The notes under the pieces are model-generated. The model was not told the DNA's origin. It was given only the letters and a program-made list of their open reading frames with translations, and made no database searches. DNA of 64,000 nt, from the NCBI GenBank assembly GCA_003439945.1, contig QVRM01002791.1, forward strand, positions 30,124 through 94,123, in the 5' to 3' direction. Source of the DNA: Dermanyssus gallinae. Its lineage: Eukaryota; Arthropoda; Arachnida; Mesostigmata; Dermanyssidae. Of this stretch, positions 45,926 to 56,499 are shown piece after piece (the first letter of the stretch is position 1; each line of letters starts with the position of its first letter). Both the position numbers and the translations under genes were made by a program.

Positions 45926-47129
45926 GTGGATATTTAATTATAAATTGCATTACCAGGTCACGGCCTCAATGCGATCTCACGTCGCTTCGGTGGCTGGCCA
46001 GATTTGAGCCACCATAGACCGCGCGACGAGCTGCGGTCCAAAGCATACTCATATCGTAGTTGCACAAACCTGCTAGATAGAGTTTCTGCGGCGTAATTAG
46101 GAGTAATATGTAAGTTTGAGATAAACGATCTCACCAGCTTGCTGATCGTCTACAATAAGCCTGCAAGTAGGTAAAGTTTCGATTGCCAAATTAAACTATC
46201 TTTATATATATACAAATAAAACGGAGCCATAGATCATATATGGATAGCGCATTAAAAAAGTCAAAGGTGAGCTAATGAGTTCAAGGAAACTAGTAAGGAC
46301 GCAAATCTCAGGCTTGTAGCTAAACACTTTTTGTCAATTTTTTTAATAATGGGATGAAGGCTATGCTGGCTAAATGTTTGTTATAAAATTAAATAGCCAG
46401 CTTAGACACGCTGGTAAGTGATAATAAATATCTAATTGACTAGTCCGAAACTGCCAACACCTTTGCTTACAATTCATTTAGAAGTTGTCTGTAATAGTTT
46501 GTAACAGCTATCAAAAGCTATAAAATTATGTCATATATTGCCGTCATAGTTGTCCGTATCTCTTACGAGAGTAATTTTTTAACAACTCTGCAGAGACGTT
46601 AAAAGTGACTGAAAGTTGTCGTCTGTATAAGCTATTTGGAGAGCTACACAGTTATGGCTTCAGTGCGATGCAGTAAACGGAGTGACAAATTTTCAGCTGG
46701 GTTCAGATTAGAGGCTAGGCTCAGACTTGCTGGACGTTGTTAAGCGCATTTAGTTTAATCTGGAAGCCAAAATGTCCAAAAACTAAAATGGTTGTATTTT
46801 AATTTACTCCAACAAGCACATCAATTGATAGCATTCATCTCAGCAATTTGAATCTGGAACGATCGGCTGTGATTCGTGTAATTATTTTCCAACAATAAAT
46901 AAAAACATATACAGTTTTTAGCTATTGAATAACCAAGTGCAAAACGTTGATTTTAGAGCAGTTGCGTGAGATACCCAGTTTACTGTTCCCGTAGCCTTTA
47001 GTAATAAAGTCCAGGAAATGAAAGGTACTGACGAAGATGCCCCCTCGTTTAGAGCTTTCAGCAGTAAGTATGCCTTTGTAACCACAGCTCTTGTTTACTA
47101 TAGTCAATTAGGGAAGACACACACGAATG
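45926..47129. other. No gene seen
   Basis: A/T-rich sequence without recognised motif, downstream of the GID8-like gene's candidate polyadenylation signals. Confidence 0.55.
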
Positions 47130-47156
47130 TTTATTATAACTACACAAGTTTTTATT
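47130..47156 (-). promoter_or_regulatory. Candidate polyadenylation signals
   Basis: AATAAA on the minus strand at 47151-47156 and 47130-47135, about 305-330 nt past the GID8-like stop codon. They are the first good signals downstream and imply a 3' UTR of about 330 nt. Confidence 0.45.
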
Positions 47157-47460
47157 AACAGTTGTTAATTTATGCATGGACGCATGTTGTTCCCGACAAT
47201 ACACGACGTCTTGATTTGTTGTGTATACACTTACGTACATGATAAGGATTGGTATTACTGCACCTCATGGATGAATCATAAAGTATTCGTTCCGTTAGTG
47301 CATTGCTATTTGTGGCACTACAACATAGGCCGCTTGGTTCGTGGCGTTGTTGTAATGAAAATCGCAGCCGTTGATTAGTCGCCCATGTTGGTGGATATGC
47401 TCATACTTGCCGGCCCCAAAGTTGGAGAAATGGCTCCACGTCCCCGAAATGCATCGCCAT

Positions 47461-48237
47461 TCATTTCGTATGTTCACTCGTTGGTGAGTACTTGGTGGTA
47501 CAAGTTGTGGCGGCTGCTTCGGCAATATCAGTCAATTTCGCGTAACCGGTGGCCTGTTTGTTGTCCAGCTGATCCTCAGCCCAGTTCAGCGTGTGCAAAG
47601 CGAATAGCAGCGGGGGCATCGCTGATTGTGCCCCGTTCATCTTAAGTATCGCTGCATTCACTTCGGATGCGAGCTTTTGTCTGTGCGAGACGTGCAACAG
47701 ATCGCCGAGCGGCGACGTCGCCGGATTGTTGAACGCCAACAGAGCGAGGGTACGTTCTATGTCGGCGCGACGCGCTGAGCTCTCCTGAACGTGCGGTGCG
47801 AGCTCTCGTTGGGCCATCTTTAGCGCGTCTTCGATGCGGCTCTCGCGGATCAGCTCAATCATTTGCTGTTTCTGCAGGCCGAACAGCAGCTGGCGGTCGG
47901 TTTCGAGCAGACGCGGATGCAGCTGGTCGACCAGCTGACGAGCCTCGCGAATTCGGCCCTCGTGGATTGCGTCCCGGATCTGAGTCCGCTTGTCGAGTAA
48001 CGCCGAAGCGTCGCCGCTGCCCAGCGTCAACGGCAATCCACTCTCTTTCTTCAGCTTTTCGGCGGTCTCCTTGAAGCACTCGGTGACGAGGTAGTTCATG
48101 ATGAGACGTGTTGCGCCCCTCCGCGAAATGCTGGCTTTCTGCATCCGTTCGAGCCATCGTTCGAGAGTCGACGACTTTGACGAAGTCGTGCTTGCCTTGC
48201 TTGCTTTCGCCGAACGTCTGACGCTACGCGAACTCAT
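47461..48237 (-). CDS. GID8: GID8/TWA1-like subunit of the GID/CTLH E3 ubiquitin ligase
   Basis: An intact 258-residue frame. After a Ser/Lys/Arg-rich N-terminus (residues 1-25) comes a LisH motif at about 42-74 (TRLIMNYLVTECFKETAEKL), a CTLH region at about 84-141 (QIRDAIHEGRIREARQLVDQ, LHPRLLETDRQLL) and a CRA region at about 137-230 (RTLALLAFNNPATSPLGDLL). The family serves as a scaffold that holds the RING subunits of the GID/CTLH ubiquitin ligase. Human GID8 is 228 residues, so this protein is complete, with a longer N-terminus. The start is the ATG at 48235-48237 (A at -3). The frame runs on upstream to an in-frame stop near 48337, with only a GTG in between, so no earlier ATG is possible. 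The coding region is intronless. The neighbours are transposon remnants. It could be the functional gene or a preserved retrocopy; no poly(A) scar is visible. Confidence 0.93.
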   Translation of the reverse strand: MSSRSVRRSAKASKASTTSSKSSTLERWLERMQKASISRRGATRLIMNYLVTECFKETAEKLKKESGLPLTLGSGDASALLDKRTQIRDAIHEGRIREARQLVDQLHPRLLETDRQLLFGLQKQQMIELIRESRIEDALKMAQRELAPHVQESSARRADIERTLALLAFNNPATSPLGDLLHVSHRQKLASEVNAAILKMNGAQSAMPPLLFALHTLNWAEDQLDNKQATGYAKLTDIAEAAATTCTTKYSPTSEHTK

Positions 48238-48381
48238 CGTGTCTCCGACGCACGCGGTTGTAGTATTGCTTATGTAACACAGCAATTCGACTGCAGCCAC
48301 TCGTTCTGGTTTTTGACTGATTGACTGACTGATCGATCATTGGATGAAGATGGAATATTGATCGAACAGTAACAGTCGATC

Positions 48382-48386
48382 ACTGA
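48382..48386 (-). promoter_or_regulatory. Initiator-like TCAGT upstream of the GID8-like gene
   Basis: TCAGT on the minus strand, about 145 nt before the start codon, resembles the arthropod initiator. No TATA box is evident. The motif is short and this is suggestive only. Confidence 0.2.
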
Positions 48387-48779
48387 GCACAAAGTTCAGC
48401 TGCGACTGCCAAAATGAAATCCAAACAGTACGAAAACGCATTGACGATTTGGCCAAAAAGGTCAACAACAACAGCAACAACACATTAATGACCAGAACTC
48501 AACAACACACCTGTCGGACGTCAACACAACCAACACGAAAAGTCGCAGCGGCAGCGTCAACGTAACAGCAACGGCAACCAGCATCACGTGCAATACGATG
48601 TGCCACGCGGAAATATCACACCACGTCGCATCAACTTCGACACATGCATGCACGTGGCAGGAGAAACAGTGGAAAACCCCTAAAAGAGAGCAACAACAAA
48701 GATAAATGGCGCACACAAGGTAGAACGGGAGCAAACCAAACTAACACAGGGACGAACAATGAATGACGGATTCAGCTGA
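48387..48779. other. GID8-like 5' flank, CAA-rich
   Basis: Contains CAACA/GCAAC low-complexity words at about 48465-48580 and 48690-48705. No conserved exon is visible. Confidence 0.5.
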
Positions 48780-50760
48780 AAGTTGTTCACGATAAAGATA
48801 TACCGGAGAGATCGCGCTACAGAGCTTTGCTTGCAAGTCGCTTCCAACTAAGCCATAGTGAGGACGACATAAAAGAATTTGTCTACCGAATTATAGGTAG
48901 TGAGGCCGGGGTAAAGTGGCAAAGCTAGCGTGGAGAAACCAAACGTATTGTAATAGTTACCATGTACAGTTAAGCGCTAATCATTTGAATGAACTTCAAT
49001 ATTCGACGGTCTGGCCGGAAGGGATACATTTTCGACCATTTCGGGCTCTACGGAACCCCTATCGGGATTTTGGGTTTGGCGCTGAAGAAAAACAGCAGCC
49101 ATCAGGATGCGTAGGCACGAAAAAATTGCGACCATCGGACAAATATGATGAGATAGAGAGCCGGATTTGAATTCTTTGACTAAACAGTAAAACGATATGC
49201 AACGACGGTATAAAATTATGAGCAGACTGATTCAAGGTGCCTCTTGTCGAACGTCGAACGTCTAGAATCAATCACACGCCTAGATGGGAAAAATTATTTA
49301 ATGAGTTCGCTTTTATAAATCTTACAGAACCGTTTGTAACGCAACCAGACAGCATTGTATTCTCACGCCACAAGATCTATAATGGTCAAGCTATCAAAAC
49401 GAAAGACAAAGGGTAGGCCAAAGCCGAGTGTCGCTATAGCTGTGCCGGAACGTATCGTCACAGGTATTACTATCAGCTACAAGTAGACAAATAATTGTGG
49501 AGACGAAAGACTACTGTTGCGTATGTATATACAGCCTACCACCTAAGAGAGCAGTGCAAGATATTTTAGACGACTCTGGAGAATGTTTACTTTTACGCCC
49601 ACACAAAACGAACCTTATTGTGATCGGCGGAGATTTTAACTGTGACCTCTCAAAACAAAATGAACAAAGCGCATTATATACAGAAGAAGTAGTTGAAAAG
49701 CCTAAGACTACAGATCGAAAACAACATGCAGAAAATTGCGTATACGGCATGGTACGGCACAGGTGTCGTTGACATAGTAATGACGTCGGCACACGCGCCA
49801 GGCATCTGCGCCTACAACCTGAGGATCACCTCTTCAGCCGACACAAAACACAGTCAACTGAGATTTGATCTTGCAGTCAATTTGATCTTGCAGCAAATGC
49901 AATCTACAGCTCTCGCGACGGATCAACATGCACAAAGTGGGGCAACACCTTCTCGCACCTCTTGAACGTCGAGAAGACCTCGACACTTTCGAGCACTGCT
50001 TCTCTGGCTGGCTCGATGAGCCGTTCAGACGTCAACAACGACAGCCCGCTGTCAAACCAGTGGGTTTAGGCACAAGGTCTGGTTCGACCACGAACGCCGC
50101 ACTATCAAATCAATAATATATCAATGCAAGAAAAGCGACCGTGAGAATATAGCTTATCTTGCTATTTTAAAGCGCAAGTATAAAGACCTGCTTAGAACAA
50201 ACCGCGCCCAATACTGACCTTGAATTCTTTTTCAACAACGTCCCACAGAACCAAACCCACTAATTAATGAACATGAATGGCTAGAATACTTTACAGGAAT
50301 ACTCACCCGCAACTGTATCCTGCCGGAAAAAGAAAAACCTGAAAACGATGGACCGTGGAGTGACTTCACAGAGGTAAAAGATCTTTAGGGTATCATAACA
50401 AGAAAATACAGGAGAGTTTGCCGAGCCTGACCAGATTGTTTACGAACATCTCACAGCTGCGATTTCAATGACCGTCTCTGCCCTTACAGTGATGTACAAC
50501 ACCTGTCTTAGACAAGGCGCAATCCCAAAGCAGTTGAGGAAAAGTCTTCTGCAGTCAATTTTTAAGGTTGTAATATTTTTCTACAAAGCCAGAAAACTAC
50601 CGCGGTGTAGCACAAACCAACGTAGCGTACAAGGTTCTTACATCTTTCCACGTAGTTTGCGCAGACGACTTAGTTATGGAAAATTATCGAAACGGCACCT
50701 CCAATTTTACTTGAATGCGCTTACTGCACGAGCCTTTCTGTGAAATTAGTTACATTTAGG
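48780..50760 (+). mobile_element. Degenerate two-ORF LINE (RRM-like ORF1, AP endonuclease, RT)
   Basis: The order of blocks fits a LINE. At 48800-48910 the frame reads ERSRYRALLASRF and EDDIKEFVYRIIG. Then 48916-49060 ends VWPEGIHFRPFRA, the typical end of the RRM-like nucleic-acid-binding domain of LINE ORF1 proteins. At 49614-49650 is NLIVIGGDFNCDLS, the G-D-F-N block of the apurinic endonuclease. At 49755-49790 is WYGTGVVDIVMTS (the D-x-x-x-T region). At 50130-50200 is CKKSDREN with an AILKRKYKDLLRTNRAQY linker. Near 50590-50680 a PENYRGV-type RT block and a CADDLV box (decayed YADD) lie unusually close together, implying a large internal RT deletion. Many stops; dead. Confidence 0.8.
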
Positions 50761-51289
50761 CGAGAGAAACAGATGATAATCTGAAAAGGCAAGTGCTCAG
50801 GCCTAAGTGGCCGGTCGTTACAGATATATAGGGGCGGGCGTTTTCATGGTGGCCTACAATTTTCTACTATTGCACAGTTCAGGCCGCTTTTTAGCGGCGA
50901 CTTGCTCATACACTACAAACTTTCAAGTCCATGATACAAGCAGCTCCGTCTTCTCTGTATCCTAGGACCTGGTTTAGCAAAGATTTTGAGCTCGCTGCCT
51001 TGCTTTAACAATGTCTTTGTGCGTGTTACGTTGTTGTGCATGATCTACTTCCCATCGCCTGCATCATTCCGTCGCGACGTTTTTTTGCAGGTGCCATTTT
51101 CCTGTTACTCATAGAGAACAAAGCGCTGTCACATTGAGACAAGTTCAATAAGGACTGATTTGCTAAAGCCCAGCCTACAACAATAGCAGAAGATCCTTGT
51201 TGACACGCCCGCTTCCACGAGAATCCACGATGGATAGAGTGCAACTCACTAACCTTCAAAACTTCCTGGTATATATATATATATATACA
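50761..51289. other. No gene seen; (TA)n at 51269-51287
   Basis: A/T-mixed sequence. The short TA array interrupts the minus-strand RLE copy. Confidence 0.5.
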
Positions 51290-51523
51290 ACTAAGTTGTG
51301 ATGTAAATAGGAAGCCGCGGTTGTGCACGAAACCAGTTGCATCCCAAGCTAAGGACTTTCTATGTGACCATAATGCAGTAGTCACCTCATCAGGTCTTTC
51401 TTCGCCAGCGGTCACTAAACCTCTCGGTTCAAGTGTAGATGGTATACCGGCTTTCCTAAGAAACCTTATAATCACACTGTTTAGTTCAGCATGTCTAAAC
51501 AATCTACCAGCGCTCTTCGGGCA
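51290..51523 (-). mobile_element. RLE-type non-LTR retrotransposon fragment
   Basis: On the minus strand the frame reads FRHAELNSVIIRFLRKAGIP, STLEPRG, EERPDEVTTALWSHRKSLAW and DATGF. It aligns with the endonuclease of the element at 60926-64000 (HAEINAILKKALRRAGIPST, RPDGVTIPPW, WDAT), including the P-D...D signature. The match stops at about 51290, next to a TA array. At the other side, minus-strand AATAATAATAAT (51523-51536) abuts the fragment. Confidence 0.88.
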
Positions 51524-51536
51524 TTATTATTATTAA

Positions 51537-52339
51537 ATGGCGAGGTCTGCCTATCGGGGTAAGAGACGTTTACGTAAATATCGCCATATTGTACTTTTTG
51601 AACGAGCACAACTCCTTGTTGCTTATAGCAGTCCAGTGATAAACTTACGCAAATGTTTAATAATGATTTTTTCAAAGATAAAAATATCCTACTTGACCAT
51701 GGCTTCTAGTAGGCTGGCACAATTATCTAGACGTTCCTTGGTCGCCTTTTACCTGAGAGAGTGCAATCAAAGTTTGATGGTTTGACAGTTGTCGACACGC
51801 CTATCGTGTAGTCTTTAGCAGCTTCGATTCCGAATGCCACAATGTTACTTGTAAATCATGTACAATTTATCCTTCGACACATCCCGACTCAGACAAAATG
51901 TTGTAGACTACATTGCACGTCACAAGCTCGTAATGCAGCTAATTCTCCTATGTCTCCCACGCATGCTTACCTTGTCAAAAAAAACAACAAAACTGCGTTA
52001 AGTGCTAGCTGCGATTTAATTTAATCTTAAAGATGCTTTCTTTGGCTATGCCAAATCTCGTTTAGAGGCACAGAGTGTGTGAACCGAGAACGCAGACCAT
52101 CTAAACTGGCTCTACTTTGTGTACGAAAAACATGTGTTATATTATTTTTTTGTATTGTATTAAATATTAATCATATTATTAAATTACAATACGAGTCGCT
52201 TCCTCTAATTAACTTCGGCTCTAAATACACCTCAAATACCTTGGCGTTTAAACAAGCCAGTTTGCACCTCTAATCGCAACTCACGGTGAATTCATCAACG
52301 GTTCTCTGCACGTAGGAAATGTCTGTTCCAGCCATCACC
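51537..52339. other. No gene seen
   Basis: No recognised motif in this A/T-rich stretch. Confidence 0.5.
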
Positions 52340-53640
52340 GCCCGATCAGTTGAACTCGCCAGTGGTGCTTTCTGAAGTAGAAATTTACAATTTAATTACG
52401 AAGCTGAAGCCGAACTGGAGTTTTACCCCACAAGGAATACTGTATTTTTTCTACAAAGTTTTTTCAGCTTCTATCTGCTCCAATTAAGCTGGTTTTTAAA
52501 GGAGTCTTTAATGATACTATCGCTTTCAACATGTTCATGCAAAGTATTGTAACCCCGATTCACAAGAAAGAGCCAATGGTAACAGATGTAGAAAATTGCA
52601 CACCTGTATTACAGTGTTTCTGTTGCATCTTGCATCGTAGATAAGTTGCTCGTGGCGCATATACGGAGTTTCTTGTTTAAAACCAGCTCCATTATTCCCC
52701 TTAGCATGGATTTAGTGCTCGCGGAATTAGGCAATGTTCATAAATTCGCGATCCTGCTTTAAGTATATTTTGACCAAACAAATTATTTTGATCATGTTGA
52801 TCATAGCTTCCTGCTTAGGCAAATAGAGGACAGTGGTATACAGCCGTGCTCTTGCTTTTCTTTATGGACTCAGTCTTTTCGGCGTGAGGGTAGACTGTGA
52901 TATTAGTCACTCATTTCCTGCACCCTCGTAAGTACCTCAAGGTGGCTGTGCATCTCCTTTGTTATGTATTATACTTTAATATTAATACGTTTTGATGTGA
53001 AGCACTTTGAATACTCAAATGATTTTAAATTTTACTGCACAACTAAAAAACCAGGGAGATTACATACACCTTCAAAAAGCTGTGGATGGTGTTGGACGCT
53101 GTATGGAATGCTTTCATCTACTCACAAAAGTGTTGTCTCAAAGTACGGACATTTAGATTTTGTCTATGTAATTGATGATCTCACACTACCTACATTAATT
53201 TTAATTCGCGACCTTGGTGTTCGAGTGTTTGCTGAACTCGATTTTAGAATTCATGTAACACAATTAGTAAAATATCTAGTCCCAATTCACATTTTCAGAT
53301 GTTTGATTTAAAAAATATTCAAATGTATATATTCGTTTATATGAATCAATTGCAGTTTCTTAGTTGTTGTACTACTTTAAATTCTGGAATAGTTTTTGAA
53401 GAAATATATAAACGTACATTATTAAGCATTAGAACGGGTATGTATTGTTTCTTACGCTGTTACCTAAAAGTGTACAGTCACAATTTATAAAGAGACTCCA
53501 TTGGAGAAGTTCTCTACATTTATCTGCCAGAAATTGCTTGACTACTATCAAGCCAGGACTTGCGATTGTCTATTTCAGTTTCGATGAGGGAATCTAGCAT
53601 ACTTTCTTTTTGACTTTATACTAAATTCTCCACGAAATCG
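52340..53640 (+). mobile_element. Degenerate CR1/jockey-like LINE reverse transcriptase
   Basis: A near-complete run of RT blocks is readable across frames. At 52375-52430 is VEIYNLITKLKPN and a PQGI block. At about 52545-52590 is IVTPIHKKEPMVTDVENC (the V-x-P-I-x-K-K block). At about 52640-52720 is VDKLLVAHI and SFLFKTSSIIP. Near 52775 lies YFDQTNYFDHVDH, the decayed first catalytic-Asp block, followed by SFLLRQIEDSGI. At 52995-53045 is DVKHFEYSNDFKFY (decayed Y-A-D-D). At 53140-53280 is KYGHLDFVYVIDD and then IRDLGVRVFAELDFRIHVTQ. At about 53335-53400 comes a C-terminal YIRPILEY-like region. Many stops, so dead. Its post-YADD block resembles that of the minus-strand element at 6458-8520. 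Confidence 0.85.
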
Positions 53641-54009
53641 GTACTCTACCCGAATGCGGTTGCACGCATTGAACACAGAAAATACAACATGTTTACATGG
53701 CGTATATCAAGGCCGAAACATGGAAAATGTATCCAGCCAGTTTTCCTGTCAAACGCGTTTAGTTGATTTACTTCATCTGCATTGACTTGCGTGCAAAAAA
53801 CCCCTTTGTACAATGTTTTTAATTTTTTTTAGGCATTTACTGTTATATCCTACATGACGATTCAGTAGGTAAATTCGCCTAAAGAAAATTTATCTGCGAC
53901 TGCCAGCTACCGATAAGGCGTTCAGGCGGCGCGAGATCGATCCTTCCGTAACCATGCATGTATGTGAGTATATGTATATCTGGATATACATATATTCTCC
54001 AGAATATAT
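53641..54009. other. No gene seen
   Basis: No recognised motif. Confidence 0.5.
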
Positions 54010-54037
54010 ATATATATATACACTGAAGTGCATATAT

Positions 54038-54099
<62 letters not shown>
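54010..54099. repeat. (TA)n microsatellite, interrupted
   Basis: TA arrays at 54006-54020 and 54039-54099 around a short unique stretch. Confidence 0.95.
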
Positions 54100-54102
<3 letters not shown>

Positions 54103-54720
54103 AAAAAGAGATGCCTTGCCCTGTTTGCTCTGCGAACTAGTTCAATCACAGCGTTCTGCTTGCTATGCTCGTGCGAGCAAAAAACCTGCTGATGCAGCGC
54201 ACGCTTTTTGGACTGAACGAGGAGATGCCGTCTCTATTCGCGGCCATCGTGCCGGCAAAATAGAATATTTCCCGTCACCCCAACCCCCGGGACTTTTCCC
54301 GTTTGCGCGCGCCTTTTTTTCTCCACGCACCCCCCGCCTCTCTGAGCTTGTTTATCGCCGGCGAACAGGAGTGCAGCATTTTTCAAGGCTTACGAATGCA
54401 AATCAGATGATTCTGGCGCAGAAGCTCGCCATGGCAATAGTGGGGTGGGTGTGGGTGTTGGGGGTCGCCACGGCCGCTCGCCACGCAAGAGTGCTGTACG
54501 GGGGTTTGGCGCGGGCGCGGAGTCACGAAGAGGCGAATGGACGAACGGTTGTTCCTTCGAAAACGAGGACACGGAGATGAAGAGCTGTAGAAGAACTCGT
54601 TTCTCCACCTACACTGCGGCAAAGTCTGCCTGGACTGGCGCACCGTCAGTCCAGGCATGCGCGTTGTTGTTGTTGTTGTCGCCGATGTCGTAGTATGGGT
54701 GAGCCAGTTGCCTTCTTCTT
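54100..54720. other. GC-rich block with overlapping open frames
   Basis: CpG-rich sequence with frames open on both strands (plus 53954-54580, minus 54383-54658). No recognised domain. It could be a promoter or first exon of a host gene. Confidence 0.35.
54627..54657. repeat. Hairpin, 11-bp perfect arms
   Basis: TGCCTGGACTG / CAGTCCAGGCA around a 9-nt loop in the GC-rich block. Confidence 0.7.
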
Positions 54721-55621
54721 TGACACTAGAGGAGACACTGCATCACCGCCGCTCTCATATGAAAGTGGTGGACAATATAATGAAACCGCAAGCGATTTCC
54801 AGCCTTCATGTGGTGGCACTTAAGGCAATGCGCAGCGCCAATTCCAATCAAGCAAGTAGTGGTGGGCGTGTTCGGAGTGAGTCGAAACGAAAGATATATG
54901 TATACAGAGTACGAGAAAGAAAGAGCGCGAGAGCGAAAGAGGGATCAGGCGTTTGTTGACAGGTCGCTTTATTATCGTCCATTTATCGAGTCTTGCTCCA
55001 TGAAGGCCACAATGACCACCGAACCGAGGCAGCATTACTAAACGAAGCAACACTACACGTACAAACTAACTCTACGTGTTTGTAGGGGCAGCTGTAGCGA
55101 CGATGATCAGATGACTAGCAGTAGCAGTGTGGTTCAAATGATTCAAGTATGAACGCTCATAGGATGATTTTTTCTTCAAAGAGCTTAGAGAGGCAGGCAA
55201 ATGTATCTTAGCGTCTTGGCGTCGCTGACGGAAATGGTCAAGTCAAAACGAACACGTCAAATCTTGCGAAAAAACAACAGCAACAGTGCAACAATATCGA
55301 TTACAACAACAACAATAATAATACTAACAACACAACAACAACAACAACAAACAATACCGACAGTGACGCATGGATGTCTGGCGATTTGGCAATTGGATTG
55401 AGCCGCGCTGCAGAAGCTGACAGAGAGCCGTCTTCACGCCGATTCGGGTCGGCACTCCAATAAAGCTGACAGTTCTTCTCATTCGAGCGGCGTCAGGCCG
55501 GTTTCCATTCGGAACCCGACTTGTCAAATTAGGTAAAGCTGATTTTATACGAATGAAGCTGTTTTTATTAATACGACGTACATGGCTGAACGAAGCGGGT
55601 AAATGAGCAAATGCATTAAGT

Positions 55622-55625
<4 letters not shown>
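54721..55625. other. No gene seen; CAA/ATA low complexity
   Basis: A (CAA)n-like tract lies at 55270-55356. The frames have no recognised motif. Confidence 0.5.
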
Positions 55626-55676
<51 letters not shown>

Positions 55677-55677
55677 T
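55626..55677. repeat. (TA)n microsatellite
   Basis: About 50 bp of TA, directly upstream of the LINE fragment. Confidence 0.97.
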
Positions 55678-55689
55678 AGCTCCCGCTGG

Positions 55690-56440
55690 CCTTGGGTGTC
55701 TCCGAGAAGTAAAAACCCCTTCTACGTGTTTTACGCAGACAATTTGATTATTAGAGGAAAATCAAGACAGTGTCTCCACTTTTACTTGATTGCAGAGAAA
55801 AAGCTTAAGCTCAAACAGACTTCATTGGTTGGTCAACAACTCTATATACTTGGGAGTAACACTGACGCCCAAGTTGCGTTTCACTAGCAAGGAGTAAAGC
55901 AAGGAGAATGAAGGCGGTTTCCTCAACTATAGTGTTGAGGAATCTCCGAAAAGTCGTCCTTAAGGGTGTCTTAGTATATTTAAGCTCAAAATCCTTTCCG
56001 CAGCAACTATTGTCTTATGCCTATATTTCCAAAGTCAACACTAGACAACGCCAAGAATCTCCTCGACAAGGCTAAAAGTATGTTTTTAAAAAAAGAATTA
56101 ATTTATCAAAAAATCATCCCTTATTTACGCTAGTGCTGCTTATGTACAAGGAATCTATACTAGCAGAAGCCCCAAAACATCGCAAGTGCCACTTCGACCA
56201 CGACACACTCCAACCATACACAACCCAGATAAAGGCGGAGCTAGAAATTAGTGACCATCATTTTACACACGGATCCGGTCTCTTGGCAGCATATGGATAG
56301 AATCTCCGCAACAAACCAGTGATCTGCAAAATAACCTGCTGCCGATAACACCAGTACTAATGTCTCGAGGGAGAATGTTTCCAAATTAGTAAATGTCTAT
56401 GCAAATACTGTGGTGAAATCGATATCGACCAACACCGTAA
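55690..56440 (+). mobile_element. LINE 3' half (RT catalytic box to C-terminus)
   Basis: The 55603-55887 frame reads FYVFYADNLIIRGKSRQCLH, a near-intact YADD box (D to N at the second Asp). The overlapping frame holds IYLGVTLTPKLRFT, the LG-V-x-L-D region. Later segments read VVLKGVLVYLSSKSF and end at about 56390 with CLCKYCGEIDIDQHR, a C-terminal Cys/His knuckle. A (TA)n array at 56447-56475 follows. The fragment is 5'-truncated and interrupted; the clade is jockey/CR1-like by resemblance. Confidence 0.72.
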
Positions 56441-56444
56441 TAAA

Positions 56445-56446
<2 letters not shown>

Positions 56447-56475
<29 letters not shown>
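56447..56475. repeat. (TA)n microsatellite
   Basis: About 29 bp of TA. Confidence 0.93.
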
Positions 56476-56479
<4 letters not shown>

Positions 56480-56499
56480 TATATGTATATTAAGTAGAG

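Noticed and set aside
48238..48300. Longer N-terminus for the GID8-like protein starting at 48300
   Set aside because: The codon at 48298-48300 is GTG on the minus strand, not a eukaryotic start; the first ATG is at 48235-48237.
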